DNA of 28,594 bases from Pseudomonadota bacterium (GTDB lineage Bacteria > Myxococcota_A > Polyangia > Polyangiales > Polyangiaceae). The notes under the pieces are model-generated. The model saw only the letters and a list, made by a program, of their open reading frames with translations, was not told where the DNA came from and did no database searches. Location of the stretch: NCBI GenBank assembly GCA_023431345.1, contig JAEYWK010000062.1, positions 1-28,594 of the forward strand. Direction: 5' to 3'. The translations under genes were made by a program, and so were the position numbers. Positions 1 to 9,724 of this stretch are shown one piece after another. Every line of letters starts with the position of its first letter. Within the stretch, counting starts at the first letter, position 1.

Positions 1-15
1 GCGGCGTGCGCGCGC

Positions 16-142
16 CTGGCCCGCGCCACAAACCTGGGCCTACCAACAAACGGGCCCAACGACCCCTCACGGACCGTCGGGCACGGGCACGGGCACGTTT
101 ACGGGCACGCGCGAGCAATCCCAATTCAGGGACGCGCCCTAG
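16..142 (+). repeat. 127-bp repeat, left copy (inverted relative to right end)
   Basis: This stretch is the reverse complement of 28468-28594 with only two mismatches in 127 positions (at 58 and 134 in this copy). It contains short GGGCAC iterations around 79-107 and small dyads, for example TGGGCC at 36-41 with GGCCCA at 54-59. It begins where the lipoprotein gene on the minus strand ends, and that gene's TAG stop lies inside it. No protein-coding potential is apparent. It is probably one member of a dispersed intergenic repeat family, and such repeats often break assemblies. Confidence 0.9.
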
Positions 143-1560
143 TCGTCGAAATGATTCGGTGCACCCGGCGACGCTCCGGGCGCGCCGTGGAGCGAGAAAG
201 CAGCTGGGTCGTCGTCGGCTGAGCTGGGAAAGCGCCGCGCCACGCTGCGTCCGGCCTGAGGCGCTGCGAGCTGGGGAAAACGCGACACGACCCCCTCTGG
301 GCCGGCGAGCAGCAGCGCTTCACCGCCGTTGCTCAAGCCGCGCGCGCTCAGGCTCGGCAGCTCGAGCACTCGCGCTCCAGCCGCGACGGGGACGTCGAGC
401 CCGGAGCTGCGCCAGCCTGACGCCGCGAGCAGCACGAGCTCTCCTGGCGCGAGCAGCTCGGGCGGCAGCGGCACGCGGCCTTCGCCATCTTCGAGCCACG
501 AGCCCGCGAGCGACGCGGGCTGCTCGGAGTCGTTGAGCAGCTCGATCCATTCACTTTGGGGCTCGGCGCCGCGCGGGTTCGCCAGGACCTCGTTCAGTAT
601 GAGGTGCCGCCGGGCGGCGCCGGTTTCGAGCTCTACGTCGAACGCCAACTGCTCACCGCTCGCAGCGATGCACCTGCCGACGAGGCGCACGGGGGACGCT
701 GGCAGCAGCCCGCGCCGCAGCTCCGTGCGCACGTGAGCGCGAACTACCAGCGCCGCAGCCGGCTCCTCGAGCAGCCACAGGCTGTCGACAGGCGCCGTCA
801 CGAGCAGGCGATCGTCCAGCACCTCGAGGCAGCCGTGTGCGAGCGGTGCTCCCGAGCATTCGGGCCGAGCGGCAGCGGATGAGCCCGCGGCGAACGGCGA
901 CGGATCGGAGAGAGCGCCAGAGAGCGCGGGCGGCGCCACCGCGGCAGCCGCGAGCCCCGCCCCGACCACCTCCAGCGACAAGCAGCCGGCGCGCGGCGTC
1001 CCGAAGACACCTGGCGTCACCGTCGCCAGCACACGGCCCGGCTGAAGCTCAATCTCCGCCGCGGCGACCTCGCTTGGCGAACCGCACAGCACGAGAACGC
1101 GCGCGAGCGGCACGCCCGCGCTCGGGAAAATTCGCTCTAGAATCGGCACGTCCGCGCCACTGGCTACGAGCGCCCGCAGCGCGCCCTGGCCGGTGAGCGC
1201 GAGCGTATACCGCGCGCCAGGCTCGAGCAGCGTGAGCGGCTGGAGCCAGAGATGGCCCGAGTCACGCCAATAGCGGAGCGGCACGGCTCGCTCACGCAGC
1301 GGGCCCGATACCTCGCCGCGCCCCAGCGCCCGTTCGTGATACTTCGAAAGCTCGTCGCGAAAGAGCCACGGCTCGGCGCCGCCGTCAGCGCCGTCAATCT
1401 GCGCGCGAAATAGCCGCGGAGCGCCCGCTTCACTCTCCGGTGGCTCGAGCGTGACCGAGAGCGCGTCTCGCGCGTGGACCGGGAGCTCGAGAGACGGCTC
1501 GGAGCAGGCCGCCGTGAGCCCCCACCAGCTCAAGCACGCCGCTAGCGCAGTCCGCCTCAT
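139..1560 (-). CDS. lipoprotein with C-terminal lamin tail domain
   Basis: A secreted lipoprotein of 473 residues starting at ATG 1560. The N-terminus is a type II signal peptide with lipobox LTAAC (lipid Cys19). Residues about 320-430 match the lamin tail domain (LTD) pattern: an ILNEVLANP opening, then SEWIELLN and a later LSNGGEALLL segment. In bacteria LTDs are found on secreted or surface proteins, often next to calcium-binding or nuclease domains; neither is seen here. The stretch before it, with a WLQPLTLLEPGARYTLAL segment, resembles Ig-like modules found in myxobacterial lipoproteins. It is divergent from the HTH gene. The stop codon lies inside the terminal 127-bp repeat, so the repeat supplies the end of the gene. 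The precise function is unknown. Confidence 0.8.
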   Translation of the reverse strand: MRRTALAACLSWWGLTAACSEPSLELPVHARDALSVTLEPPESEAGAPRLFRAQIDGADGGAEPWLFRDELSKYHERALGRGEVSGPLRERAVPLRYWRDSGHLWLQPLTLLEPGARYTLALTGQGALRALVASGADVPILERIFPSAGVPLARVLVLCGSPSEVAAAEIELQPGRVLATVTPGVFGTPRAGCLSLEVVGAGLAAAAVAPPALSGALSDPSPFAAGSSAAARPECSGAPLAHGCLEVLDDRLLVTAPVDSLWLLEEPAAALVVRAHVRTELRRGLLPASPVRLVGRCIAASGEQLAFDVELETGAARRHLILNEVLANPRGAEPQSEWIELLNDSEQPASLAGSWLEDGEGRVPLPPELLAPGELVLLAASGWRSSGLDVPVAAGARVLELPSLSARGLSNGGEALLLAGPEGVVSRFPQLAAPQAGRSVARRFPSSADDDPAAFSLHGAPGASPGAPNHFDD

Positions 1561-1619
1561 GCCGGGCTAGTCGGGCAGCGCGCGAAGTGAGTTGCGAAAA
1601 AATGGTATGAAGCCTTTCC

Positions 1620-1949
1620 GTGAGCCCTGACGACATCAAACAGCTGCGGAAAGAGCTAGGCTGCACGGCGCGCGATCTGGCCACCACGCTGGGTATCGAG
1701 CAGAAAGAAGTGCTTGCTTGGGAAGCGGGGGAGCTGTTCCCGACCAAGCGCTTCGTCGATCAATTGCGGGGGCTCCGCGAGAAGGGGCCGTCCGCCATCG
1801 TCAAGTCTGCCAAGGGCAAGGCCGTCGCCCCGACGGATCGCCTCGCCGACCCCGCGTTCTGGGCAATCGTCAAGAAGCTCGCGCTCCACCCGGCGCTTTA
1901 CGACCAAGTCAGCAAGCTCGCCGACAAGTTCGACGACTCGAAGACGTGA
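1620..1949 (+). CDS. small helix-turn-helix (XRE-like) protein
   Basis: A 109-residue protein starting at GTG 1620; the upstream ATG at 1602 is followed at once by an in-frame stop. Residues 5-55 fit an XRE/Cro-type helix-turn-helix: IKQLRKELGCTARDLATTLG, then VLAWEAGE as the recognition-helix region, then a third helix. The C-terminal half is short, lysine-rich and predicted helical, with no recognised effector domain. It is probably a DNA-binding regulator. No toxin gene lies beside it (neighbours are a divergent lipoprotein gene and convergent scpB), so an antitoxin role is unsupported. Its target is unknown. Confidence 0.75.
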   Translation: MSPDDIKQLRKELGCTARDLATTLGIEQKEVLAWEAGELFPTKRFVDQLRGLREKGPSAIVKSAKGKAVAPTDRLADPAFWAIVKKLALHPALYDQVSKLADKFDDSKT

Positions 1950-1957
1950 CCGGCGAA

Positions 1958-1984
1958 GCCGGCAGAGCCTTGCGCCCTGCCGGC
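1958..1984. terminator. hairpin between convergent HTH gene and scpB
   Basis: GCCGGCAG (1958-1965) pairs perfectly with CTGCCGGC (1977-1984) around an 11-nt loop. It lies in the 48-bp gap between two convergent genes. There is no clear U-tract on either side, so a bidirectional terminator role is inferred from stem strength and position. Confidence 0.45.
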
Positions 1985-1997
1985 CACCGATGACGGC

Positions 1998-4469
<2,472 letters not shown>

Positions 4470-4489
4470 GTTCGCTTGCTGCTGAGAGC

Positions 4490-5599
4490 TCAGGGCTCTT
4501 CGTCTTTCGCGTCGTCGTGCTCTGCGTCGTCGCGCTTCGCATCGTCGTGCTCTGCGTCGTCGTGCGTGTCTTGCTCGCCGTCGCGGTCGCTCTCACTCTC
4601 GCTGTCGTCGCTCTCGCTGTCGTCGCTCTCGCTGTCGTCGCCAAAATTGGGCAAATCGTCGTCGGACGGCCGCGCCACCTGCTCGCTGCGGCCGGCTGCC
4701 AGCGCGTTTTCTTCGTCCGAATCGGGCTCGTTGTCCAGCTCTCCCTCGTCAGGCTCGCGCGGTCGAAAGCTGGCTTCCGCCGATTGTTGTGCTTCCTCGA
4801 GCACCCCCGCGTCGACCAACGCCAGCTCGACGATGATCGGCTCGAGCGGCCCGGTCTGCTCGAGCCGCGTCATGCGCAGGCGCGTCATCTCGAGCAAGGC
4901 GAGGAAGGTGACAATCAGGTCCGCGCGCGACGTTGCCCCTTCGAAGAGCTGCTCGAAGGTGCACTTCTTGTGCAGCTGCAGCAGATCGACCAGTTGATTG
5001 ATGCGATCCGTGATCGAAAAACGCTCGAGGTTGATCTGGTGATCGACCTTGATCGTCGCCCGCGAGAGCACACTTTGGAATGCATCGAGGAGCTTGAACA
5101 AGCTCAGGCCCGCGAGCGGCGCAGGCCCCTCGACGCTCGGCGCCGGCAGACCGCGCGCAAAGACGTCACGCCCCAATACGTCACCGCCACCCAGCTGCTC
5201 CGCGGCTTGCTTGTACTTCTGGTACTCGAGCAGGCGTCGCACCAGCTCGGCGCGCGGATCGAGCGCGTCCTCGTCGTCGTCTTCTTGATCGGCCGGTGGC
5301 ACCGGCAAGAGCATCTTGCTCTTGATGTGAGTGAGCGTCGCGGCCATCACGAGGTACTCACTCGCGACGTCGATGTTCAGCTCATCCATCAACTTGATGT
5401 ATTCGACGTACTTGGCCGCCACGAACGCGATCGGGATGTCGCGGATGTCGAGCTCGTGCTGCTCGATGAGGTGCAGCAGCAGGTCGAGCGGGCCCTCGAA
5501 CGTCGGCAGGACGACCTGGTACCCCCCCGCAGCCCCTTCCGGACGCGCAGCCAAAGGCGGCTCGCCGGGCGGGGAATTGCTGGGGTTTTCGTCCGTCAT
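4490..5599 (-). CDS. scpA: ScpA, segregation and condensation protein A (kleisin) with acidic tail
   Basis: ScpA is the kleisin that bridges the SMC heads and carries ScpB. The conserved N-terminal region is clear at residues 27-75: FEGPLDLLLHLIEQHELDI followed by IPIAFVAAKYVEYI. EYLVMAATLTHIKSKMLLP follows at about 83-101. The C-terminal winged helix (VTFLALLEMTRLRMTRLEQ, then IIVELAL) ends near residue 265. Residues about 279-369 are an added disordered acidic tail, with DDSES three times and a ten-residue DDAEHDDAKR-type unit about twice. It starts at ATG 5599 and is the first gene of scpA-scpB, divergent from a kinase gene. The family is certain; the tail is an unusual addition. Confidence 0.95.
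   Translation of the reverse strand: MTDENPSNSPPGEPPLAARPEGAAGGYQVVLPTFEGPLDLLLHLIEQHELDIRDIPIAFVAAKYVEYIKLMDELNIDVASEYLVMAATLTHIKSKMLLPVPPADQEDDDEDALDPRAELVRRLLEYQKYKQAAEQLGGGDVLGRDVFARGLPAPSVEGPAPLAGLSLFKLLDAFQSVLSRATIKVDHQINLERFSITDRINQLVDLLQLHKKCTFEQLFEGATSRADLIVTFLALLEMTRLRMTRLEQTGPLEPIIVELALVDAGVLEEAQQSAEASFRPREPDEGELDNEPDSDEENALAAGRSEQVARPSDDDLPNFGDDSESDDSESDDSESESDRDGEQDTHDDAEHDDAKRDDAEHDDAKDEEP
4512..4640. repeat. short tandem repeats coding the ScpA acidic tail
   Basis: Two kinds of repeat are visible. A 21-bp block occurs at 4512-4532 and again at 4542-4562, as part of a 30-bp period. A perfect 15-bp unit, CTCTCGCTGTCGTCG, occurs three times at 4596-4610, 4611-4625 and 4626-4640. 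On the minus strand these encode the DDAEHDDAK-type and DDSES repeats. Confidence 0.85.
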
Positions 5600-5658
5600 G
5601 AAGGGGGCGCAGCGTACATGACCAATAGGCCGTTGGCGATGCTAACTTGGGCATTTCA

Positions 5659-6702
5659 ATGACAGCCCATGGCGGAACCGGCCGTCGCTGCGTAAGCTGC
5701 GGCGAGCACTACGGCGCAGCCGTTCTGTTCTGCCCGAAAGACGGCGCTCCAACGGGCCCCGAGCACGAAAACATCGTAACTGACCGGTATGTCGGCCGCG
5801 TCATCGCAGGTCAGTTCCGCGTGGAGCGACTGCTCGGCGTCGGCGCCATGGCGCGCGTTTACCTCGCGCAGCAGCTCGGCGTCGACCGCCCCGTCGCGCT
5901 CAAGATCTTGCATCGAGAGCTGCTGCGCGACGAGAGCGCTAGCGCGCGCCTACGCCGCGAAGCCACCATCGGCGCTCGCCTGCGACACCCCAACATCGGA
6001 GAAGTGCGGATGCTCGGCCACGTCGACGCCGCCGGTGGACGCGAGGGCGCTGAGCCGTTCATCGTCCTCGAATACTTGGAGGGCGTGTCCTTGACCTCCG
6101 CGCTACTGGTGAGCGGGGGCGCGCTCGGGCTGGTGCGCTCGGTGCACGTCGTCCAGCAGATTTGTGACGCCATCGGCGAAGCGCACTCGCTCGGCATCGT
6201 GCACCGGGACTTGAAGCCGGACAACATCATGCTCGTGCGGCGCGGGCCCGACAGCGACTTCGTCAAGGTGCTGGATTTCGGCATGGCCCGCGCCGGCGCG
6301 GATCCTGACTTCGCCACGCGCGACGGAGCCGTGCTCGGCACCGCCCGCTACATCGCACCCGAAGCAGCGCAGGGCGGCAGCGTCGGCCCCGAAGCGGATG
6401 TGTACGCGATCGCGACGCTGCTGTTTCAGTGTCTCACGGGGCGCACTCCCTTCGATGGCTCGAGCGCGGTCTCGATCCTGGTGCAGCAGGTCACCGCCAC
6501 CCCACCGGATCTACGCAGCGTCGGCGCGGGCCGCGACGCGCCGCCTGCGCTCGCCGATTTGCTCGCCAAAAACCTGGCCAAAGATCCGCTGCAGCGCTCT
6601 GCCAACGCCCGCACGTTCGGCGCGGAGCTGACCTCGTGCATGTTCGGGGGCCGCCAAGACACCAGCATCACCGCGCCACTGCTGGGGGGGCAGCGCTCGT
6701 GA
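5659..6702 (+). CDS. Ser/Thr protein kinase with N-terminal zinc-ribbon-like motif
   Basis: A cytoplasmic Hanks-type kinase of 347 residues. Residues 11-29 contain C-x2-C and FCPKDG, the zinc-ribbon-like motif common on myxobacterial kinases. The kinase domain (about 53-320) has Lys82 (VALKIL), Glu101, HRDLKPDN (Asp174, Asn179), DFG (Asp196) and APE (223-225). The glycine loop reads GVGAMARV, so the third glycine of GxGxxG is Ala65. No transmembrane segment follows the kinase domain. I chose ATG 5659; TTG 5647 would add four residues. The next gene starts inside its stop codon (GTGA), so the two are probably translationally coupled. It is probably active, since the Lys, both catalytic Asp residues and the Asn are present. 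Its substrate is unknown. Confidence 0.9.
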   Translation: MTAHGGTGRRCVSCGEHYGAAVLFCPKDGAPTGPEHENIVTDRYVGRVIAGQFRVERLLGVGAMARVYLAQQLGVDRPVALKILHRELLRDESASARLRREATIGARLRHPNIGEVRMLGHVDAAGGREGAEPFIVLEYLEGVSLTSALLVSGGALGLVRSVHVVQQICDAIGEAHSLGIVHRDLKPDNIMLVRRGPDSDFVKVLDFGMARAGADPDFATRDGAVLGTARYIAPEAAQGGSVGPEADVYAIATLLFQCLTGRTPFDGSSAVSILVQQVTATPPDLRSVGAGRDAPPALADLLAKNLAKDPLQRSANARTFGAELTSCMFGGRQDTSITAPLLGGQRS

Positions 6703-7427
6703 CTCGCACGGCCGGCCTGCGCGCCTGCGCGTTGTCGGCCGGGCTGCTACTGCCGTGCGTCGCAGCCTCCGCGGAGCCCGATTTGAGCGAGCCCCGCGTG
6801 ATCAGCGGCTTTCGCGCGCTCGATCGCCCGACGGGCATGGCCGAGGCCGGCTTTGGCTGGCTCACCCTACCGGGCGCCAACGTGTGCAGCTCGGGCGGCT
6901 GCAAGGCGGGGGACACGAGCTTCGAGCTCGACGCCTGGCAGCTCTATCGGCAAAATCTGCGCCTCGCCTTCGGAGCTGGTCTGCTGCTCGGGTTGATTCC
7001 GACGACCGACGCACCGCAGCAGCGCGAATCGACGGACATCCAGCGCGATCACAGCCGCAAGTACCTCACGCTGGAGGGTATGCTTCGCTATTACCCTTAC
7101 GTCGGCGAGAAGACGGAGCTGTGGGTGGGCCTCACGGGCGGCTTGGTCGTGGTCAGTGATCGCTTCAAGGTCGTCGACGCCTACGACAAGCCGTTGATCG
7201 GCCCCTCCGGCGTCGTGATCCGCACCGAGGGTGGCACGCTCGGGCTCGCGCTGGGCGGCGCCTACGAGCTTTCCAGGAACTGGTCGGTGGGCGGCTCACT
7301 GCGCTTCGGGAATTGGTTCCTGCCCGAAGATCCGGCGACCGATCCGCTGAAAGACAAGGCTTCGGTGACCGGCCGTAACTCCGTCTTCTCTCTCGGGTTC
7401 AACGTCGCCTACCGCATCCCGCTGTAA
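6699..7427 (+). CDS. exported protein, probable outer-membrane beta-barrel
   Basis: A protein of 242 residues from GTG 6699, which overlaps the kinase stop by 4 bp and has a G-rich Shine-Dalgarno-like stretch just upstream (6684-6691). Longer in-frame versions would overlap the kinase gene heavily and place the signal peptide internally. It has a signal peptide with an Ala-Ser-Ala cleavage site before EPDL. The mature part has many short alternating hydrophobic/aromatic strands, for example TLEGMLRYYPYVG, ELWVGLTGGLVVV, TLGLALGGAYELSRNWSVG and VFSLGFNVAYRIPL, as in small outer-membrane barrels. No specific family is recognised. Coupling to the kinase suggests related expression. Confidence 0.75.
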   Translation: MTRTAGLRACALSAGLLLPCVAASAEPDLSEPRVISGFRALDRPTGMAEAGFGWLTLPGANVCSSGGCKAGDTSFELDAWQLYRQNLRLAFGAGLLLGLIPTTDAPQQRESTDIQRDHSRKYLTLEGMLRYYPYVGEKTELWVGLTGGLVVVSDRFKVVDAYDKPLIGPSGVVIRTEGGTLGLALGGAYELSRNWSVGGSLRFGNWFLPEDPATDPLKDKASVTGRNSVFSLGFNVAYRIPL

Positions 7428-7443
7428 CCGAGAGCCCGAACCA

Positions 7444-7461
7444 GAGCGCCGCGGCGCGCTC
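7444..7461. terminator. GC-rich dyad between convergent genes
   Basis: GAGCGC (7444-7449) pairs with GCGCTC (7456-7461), and the perfect 12-bp palindrome GCGCCGCGGCGC overlaps it. It lies in the 42-bp gap between the beta-barrel gene and the convergent sctT-like gene. There is no U-tract, so the terminator role rests on position alone. Confidence 0.3.
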
Positions 7462-7469
7462 GAGGCGCC

Positions 7470-8219
7470 TCAGGGCGCGGCGGCCGCCAGCAGCACGAGC
7501 AGCTCGGCAACCCGCTCGAGCACGAGCGTGAGCACGCCGAGCAGCAGCACCGATTTGAGCGGCGCGAGCACCGGACCGATGAAAGCCGGAGTCGCCGCCC
7601 GCGCGATCAGCGCGCTACTCGTCTCGACCAAGACGCTCGCCACCGCGAGCGGCGCCGCGATGGCGAACGCCAGCTCGACCGACCCCGAGAGCGCTCGTGC
7701 CACGTTCGTCCACGAGAAACGCGCCGCGAGCAGCGGAGTCGAGAGCGCGCCGACCACACGCGCCGCGCCGCCCGTCTCCAAAAAGGCGATCGAGCCGAGC
7801 AGCGCGAACAGCACCGCGACCGGCGGCAACGCCTCGGGCAAGCTCGGCAGCGTCACGCTCTCGCGAGCGCCGCGGAGGTCGTCGATCAATCCACCCGCCA
7901 TCGCTGCCGTGTAGATCGCGAGCGAAGCCAGCAGCGCCACCGGGAGGCCGACGAGGGCTTCACGCGCCATGCCCACGAGCAGCGAGCCCGTCGGCGACAT
8001 TTGGCTCGCCAGCGCGGGCGCGAGGCAAAGCCCCAGCGCCAACCCGAGCATGAGGCGTGTGGAGGCCGGCACAGCGCCAAGCCCGAAGGCCGGCACCAAC
8101 GTGACCGAGGGCGTCACGCGGGCCAAACCCAGGGCCCAGGCGCGCAGATCCACGCCATTTTCCGCAAAGATCGCCGCAAGCGCGTCGAACAAGCCGGAAG
8201 CGTGATTGAGCGGGGCCAT
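7470..8219 (-). CDS. SctT/FliR-family type III export apparatus membrane protein (orphan)
   Basis: A polytopic inner-membrane protein of 249 residues from ATG 8219; the open frame runs further upstream, but only across the start of the divergent MaoC-type gene. It follows the FliR/YscT layout: ARVTPSVTLVPAFGLGAVPA near the N-terminus, a hydrophobic LMLGLALGLCLAPAL segment, LLVGMAREALVGLPVALL, then a central amphipathic loop with SLPEALPP and C-terminal helices LVETSSALIARAATP and PLKSVLLLGVLTLVLERV. FliR/SctT forms part of the export gate of flagella and injectisomes together with SctR and SctS. No other export component is in the window. Length fits the family (about 250-260). The family is likely; whether it is SctT-like or FliR-like, or a functional export protein, is inferred. 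Confidence 0.72.
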   Translation of the reverse strand: MAPLNHASGLFDALAAIFAENGVDLRAWALGLARVTPSVTLVPAFGLGAVPASTRLMLGLALGLCLAPALASQMSPTGSLLVGMAREALVGLPVALLASLAIYTAAMAGGLIDDLRGARESVTLPSLPEALPPVAVLFALLGSIAFLETGGAARVVGALSTPLLAARFSWTNVARALSGSVELAFAIAAPLAVASVLVETSSALIARAATPAFIGPVLAPLKSVLLLGVLTLVLERVAELLVLLAAAAP

Positions 8220-8279
8220 GGCGAGTTGACGCGGGAGCCGGGGGCGCGTTAACGGTGGCGCGCCCCGAGGGCTGCGTTC

Positions 8280-9125
8280 ATGGCCTTGGATATTTCCACA
8301 GTCGGCTTCGAGACGGAACCTGTCAGCTTTACCTACGACTGGAAAGCAGTGGCGCTCTACGCGCTCGCAGTCGGCGCCACCAAGGACGAGCTCGACTACC
8401 TGTACGAAGGGCGCGGGCCACGCGTGCTGCCCACGTTCGCGGTCATCCCCTCGTACGGCCCCGTGAGCCAGCTGTTCGTCAAGACGCAGGCCGACATGAC
8501 TCGCCTCGTGCACGGCGGCCAGTCGCTGCGCGTGCACCGTCCCCTGCCCGCCGAGGGCACGCTCGTCAGCACCGGCAAAATCGAGGGCATTTACGACATG
8601 AAGAAGCTCGCGCAGGTGGTGCTCAGCACGCGCACCACCCTGAACGGCGAGCCCTGCTTCGACACCGAATGGACGCTCTACATCCGCGACGCCGGCGGGT
8701 TCGGCGGTCCGCGTCCGCCCAAGGTGGAGCTCCCCAAGCTGGCCGAAGGTCAGGCGGAGCGCCCAACATTTTCCGTGGAGCAAGCTACAGCGCCGGAGCA
8801 AGCGCTGCTCTACCGGCTGACGGGTGATTTGAACCCGCTCCACGCCGATCCGGCGTTTGCGCTGGCCGCGGGCTTCGAACAAGGCCCGATCCTGCATGGC
8901 CTGTGCACTTACGGCTTCGTCGGGCGCGCGCTCCTCGAGCACGCCTGCGCGGGTGACCCGGCTCGCTTCAAGAGCTTCAGCGTACAATTTCGCAAGCCCG
9001 TGTGGCCCGGCGACGTGCTCTCGACGCAGGGCTTCGACGTCGGTGGCGGGCGCTACGTGGTGCAGACCAGCGTCTGCGGCCGCCCTGATCAGGTGCTCAC
9101 GTCCGCGTGGGCCGAGGTGGCGTGA
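8280..9125 (+). CDS. MaoC-type (R)-specific enoyl-CoA hydratase (hydratase 2)
   Basis: A double-hotdog enoyl-CoA hydratase of 281 residues, similar to the hydratase 2 part of eukaryotic multifunctional enzyme type 2. It hydrates trans-2-enoyl-CoA to (R)-3-hydroxyacyl-CoA. The N-terminal hotdog spans about 1-140. The C-terminal hotdog carries the signature YRLTGDLNPLHADPAFA, with Asp183, Asn185 and His188 as the expected catalytic/binding residues, followed by GPILHGLCTYGF. The start is ATG 8280, with GAGG at 8267-8270. It is divergent from the sctT-like gene across 60 bp, and the next gene begins 14 nt after its stop. A role in fatty-acid or polyketide-precursor metabolism is probable; the in vivo substrate is not shown. 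Confidence 0.88.
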   Translation: MALDISTVGFETEPVSFTYDWKAVALYALAVGATKDELDYLYEGRGPRVLPTFAVIPSYGPVSQLFVKTQADMTRLVHGGQSLRVHRPLPAEGTLVSTGKIEGIYDMKKLAQVVLSTRTTLNGEPCFDTEWTLYIRDAGGFGGPRPPKVELPKLAEGQAERPTFSVEQATAPEQALLYRLTGDLNPLHADPAFALAAGFEQGPILHGLCTYGFVGRALLEHACAGDPARFKSFSVQFRKPVWPGDVLSTQGFDVGGGRYVVQTSVCGRPDQVLTSAWAEVA

Positions 9126-9139
9126 GATCGGAGAAGATC

Positions 9140-9724
9140 ATGACCGACGAAGACAAGAAGAGGATCGTATCGGAGCCCCCGCCCCCCACCGACGAGATCG
9201 ACGGTGAGTGGGGTGACGACGATCAGACGTTGGTGCGCGAGCTGCCGGAGGGCGTCGTCAAGTCGCAGCCTGCGCAGCCGAGCGAGGCCGTCGCGAAGAC
9301 CGCCGTCGCGCCGATCAGCGTCGCTGCTCCCGCCGTCGCGAGCGCTCCCGTCGCCGACGCTCCCGTGGCCGCCGCCAGCGCGAAAGACGAAACAGAGAGC
9401 GAAGAAGACGACGACGAGGACGACGCGGACGACGCGGACGACGACGAAGAGCAAGATACTGCCGACGACGACGACGGCGACGAGGACGACGACGACGACG
9501 CGAACGATGAGCACGCCAGCGCCCAGCACGCTCGCGGTGGTGGCGAGGCGAGCGACTGGATCCCGGAGTGGGGCCCCTTCGCGGTGCTCGGCCTGCTCGT
9601 CACGGCCGCTATCGTCTTCGGCCTCGGGTTGGTGGGCGGCGCGAGCGGGGAGCACGCCGAAGAAGAAGAGGCTTCGCCCACGCCGTCCGCGCTCGCCCCC
9701 GCCGCCAAGCCGAGCCCGCACTGA
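9140..9724 (+). CDS. acidic disordered protein with one transmembrane helix
   Basis: A protein of 194 residues from ATG 9140, preceded by GGAGAAG (9130-9136); an upstream GTG at 9107 would overlap the hydratase gene. Residues 1-80 are polar then Ala/Pro/Val-rich. Residues about 82-123 are almost wholly Asp and Glu. Residues about 145-167 form one hydrophobic helix (FAVLGLLVTAAIVFGLGLVG), followed by a short acidic and Pro/Ala-rich tail. There is no N-terminal signal peptide, so the acidic part is probably cytoplasmic. It shares one base with the start of the next gene (TGATG), which suggests coupling to the parvulin lipoprotein. No family is recognised. Confidence 0.7.
   Translation: MTDEDKKRIVSEPPPPTDEIDGEWGDDDQTLVRELPEGVVKSQPAQPSEAVAKTAVAPISVAAPAVASAPVADAPVAAASAKDETESEEDDDEDDADDADDDEEQDTADDDDGDEDDDDDANDEHASAQHARGGGEASDWIPEWGPFAVLGLLVTAAIVFGLGLVGGASGEHAEEEEASPTPSALAPAAKPSPH

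Noticed and set aside
1620..1949. HTH protein as an antitoxin of a toxin-antitoxin pair
   Set aside because: No small toxin gene is adjacent; the neighbours are a divergent lipoprotein gene and convergent scpB.
4512..4640. Repeats in scpA as a CRISPR array
   Set aside because: Units are 15-30 bp without spacers, in frame, and encode acidic repeats.
8220..8987. N-terminal extension of the SctT-like frame to 505 residues
   Set aside because: It runs antisense through the well-supported MaoC gene; the FliR-like part starts at the ATG at 8219.
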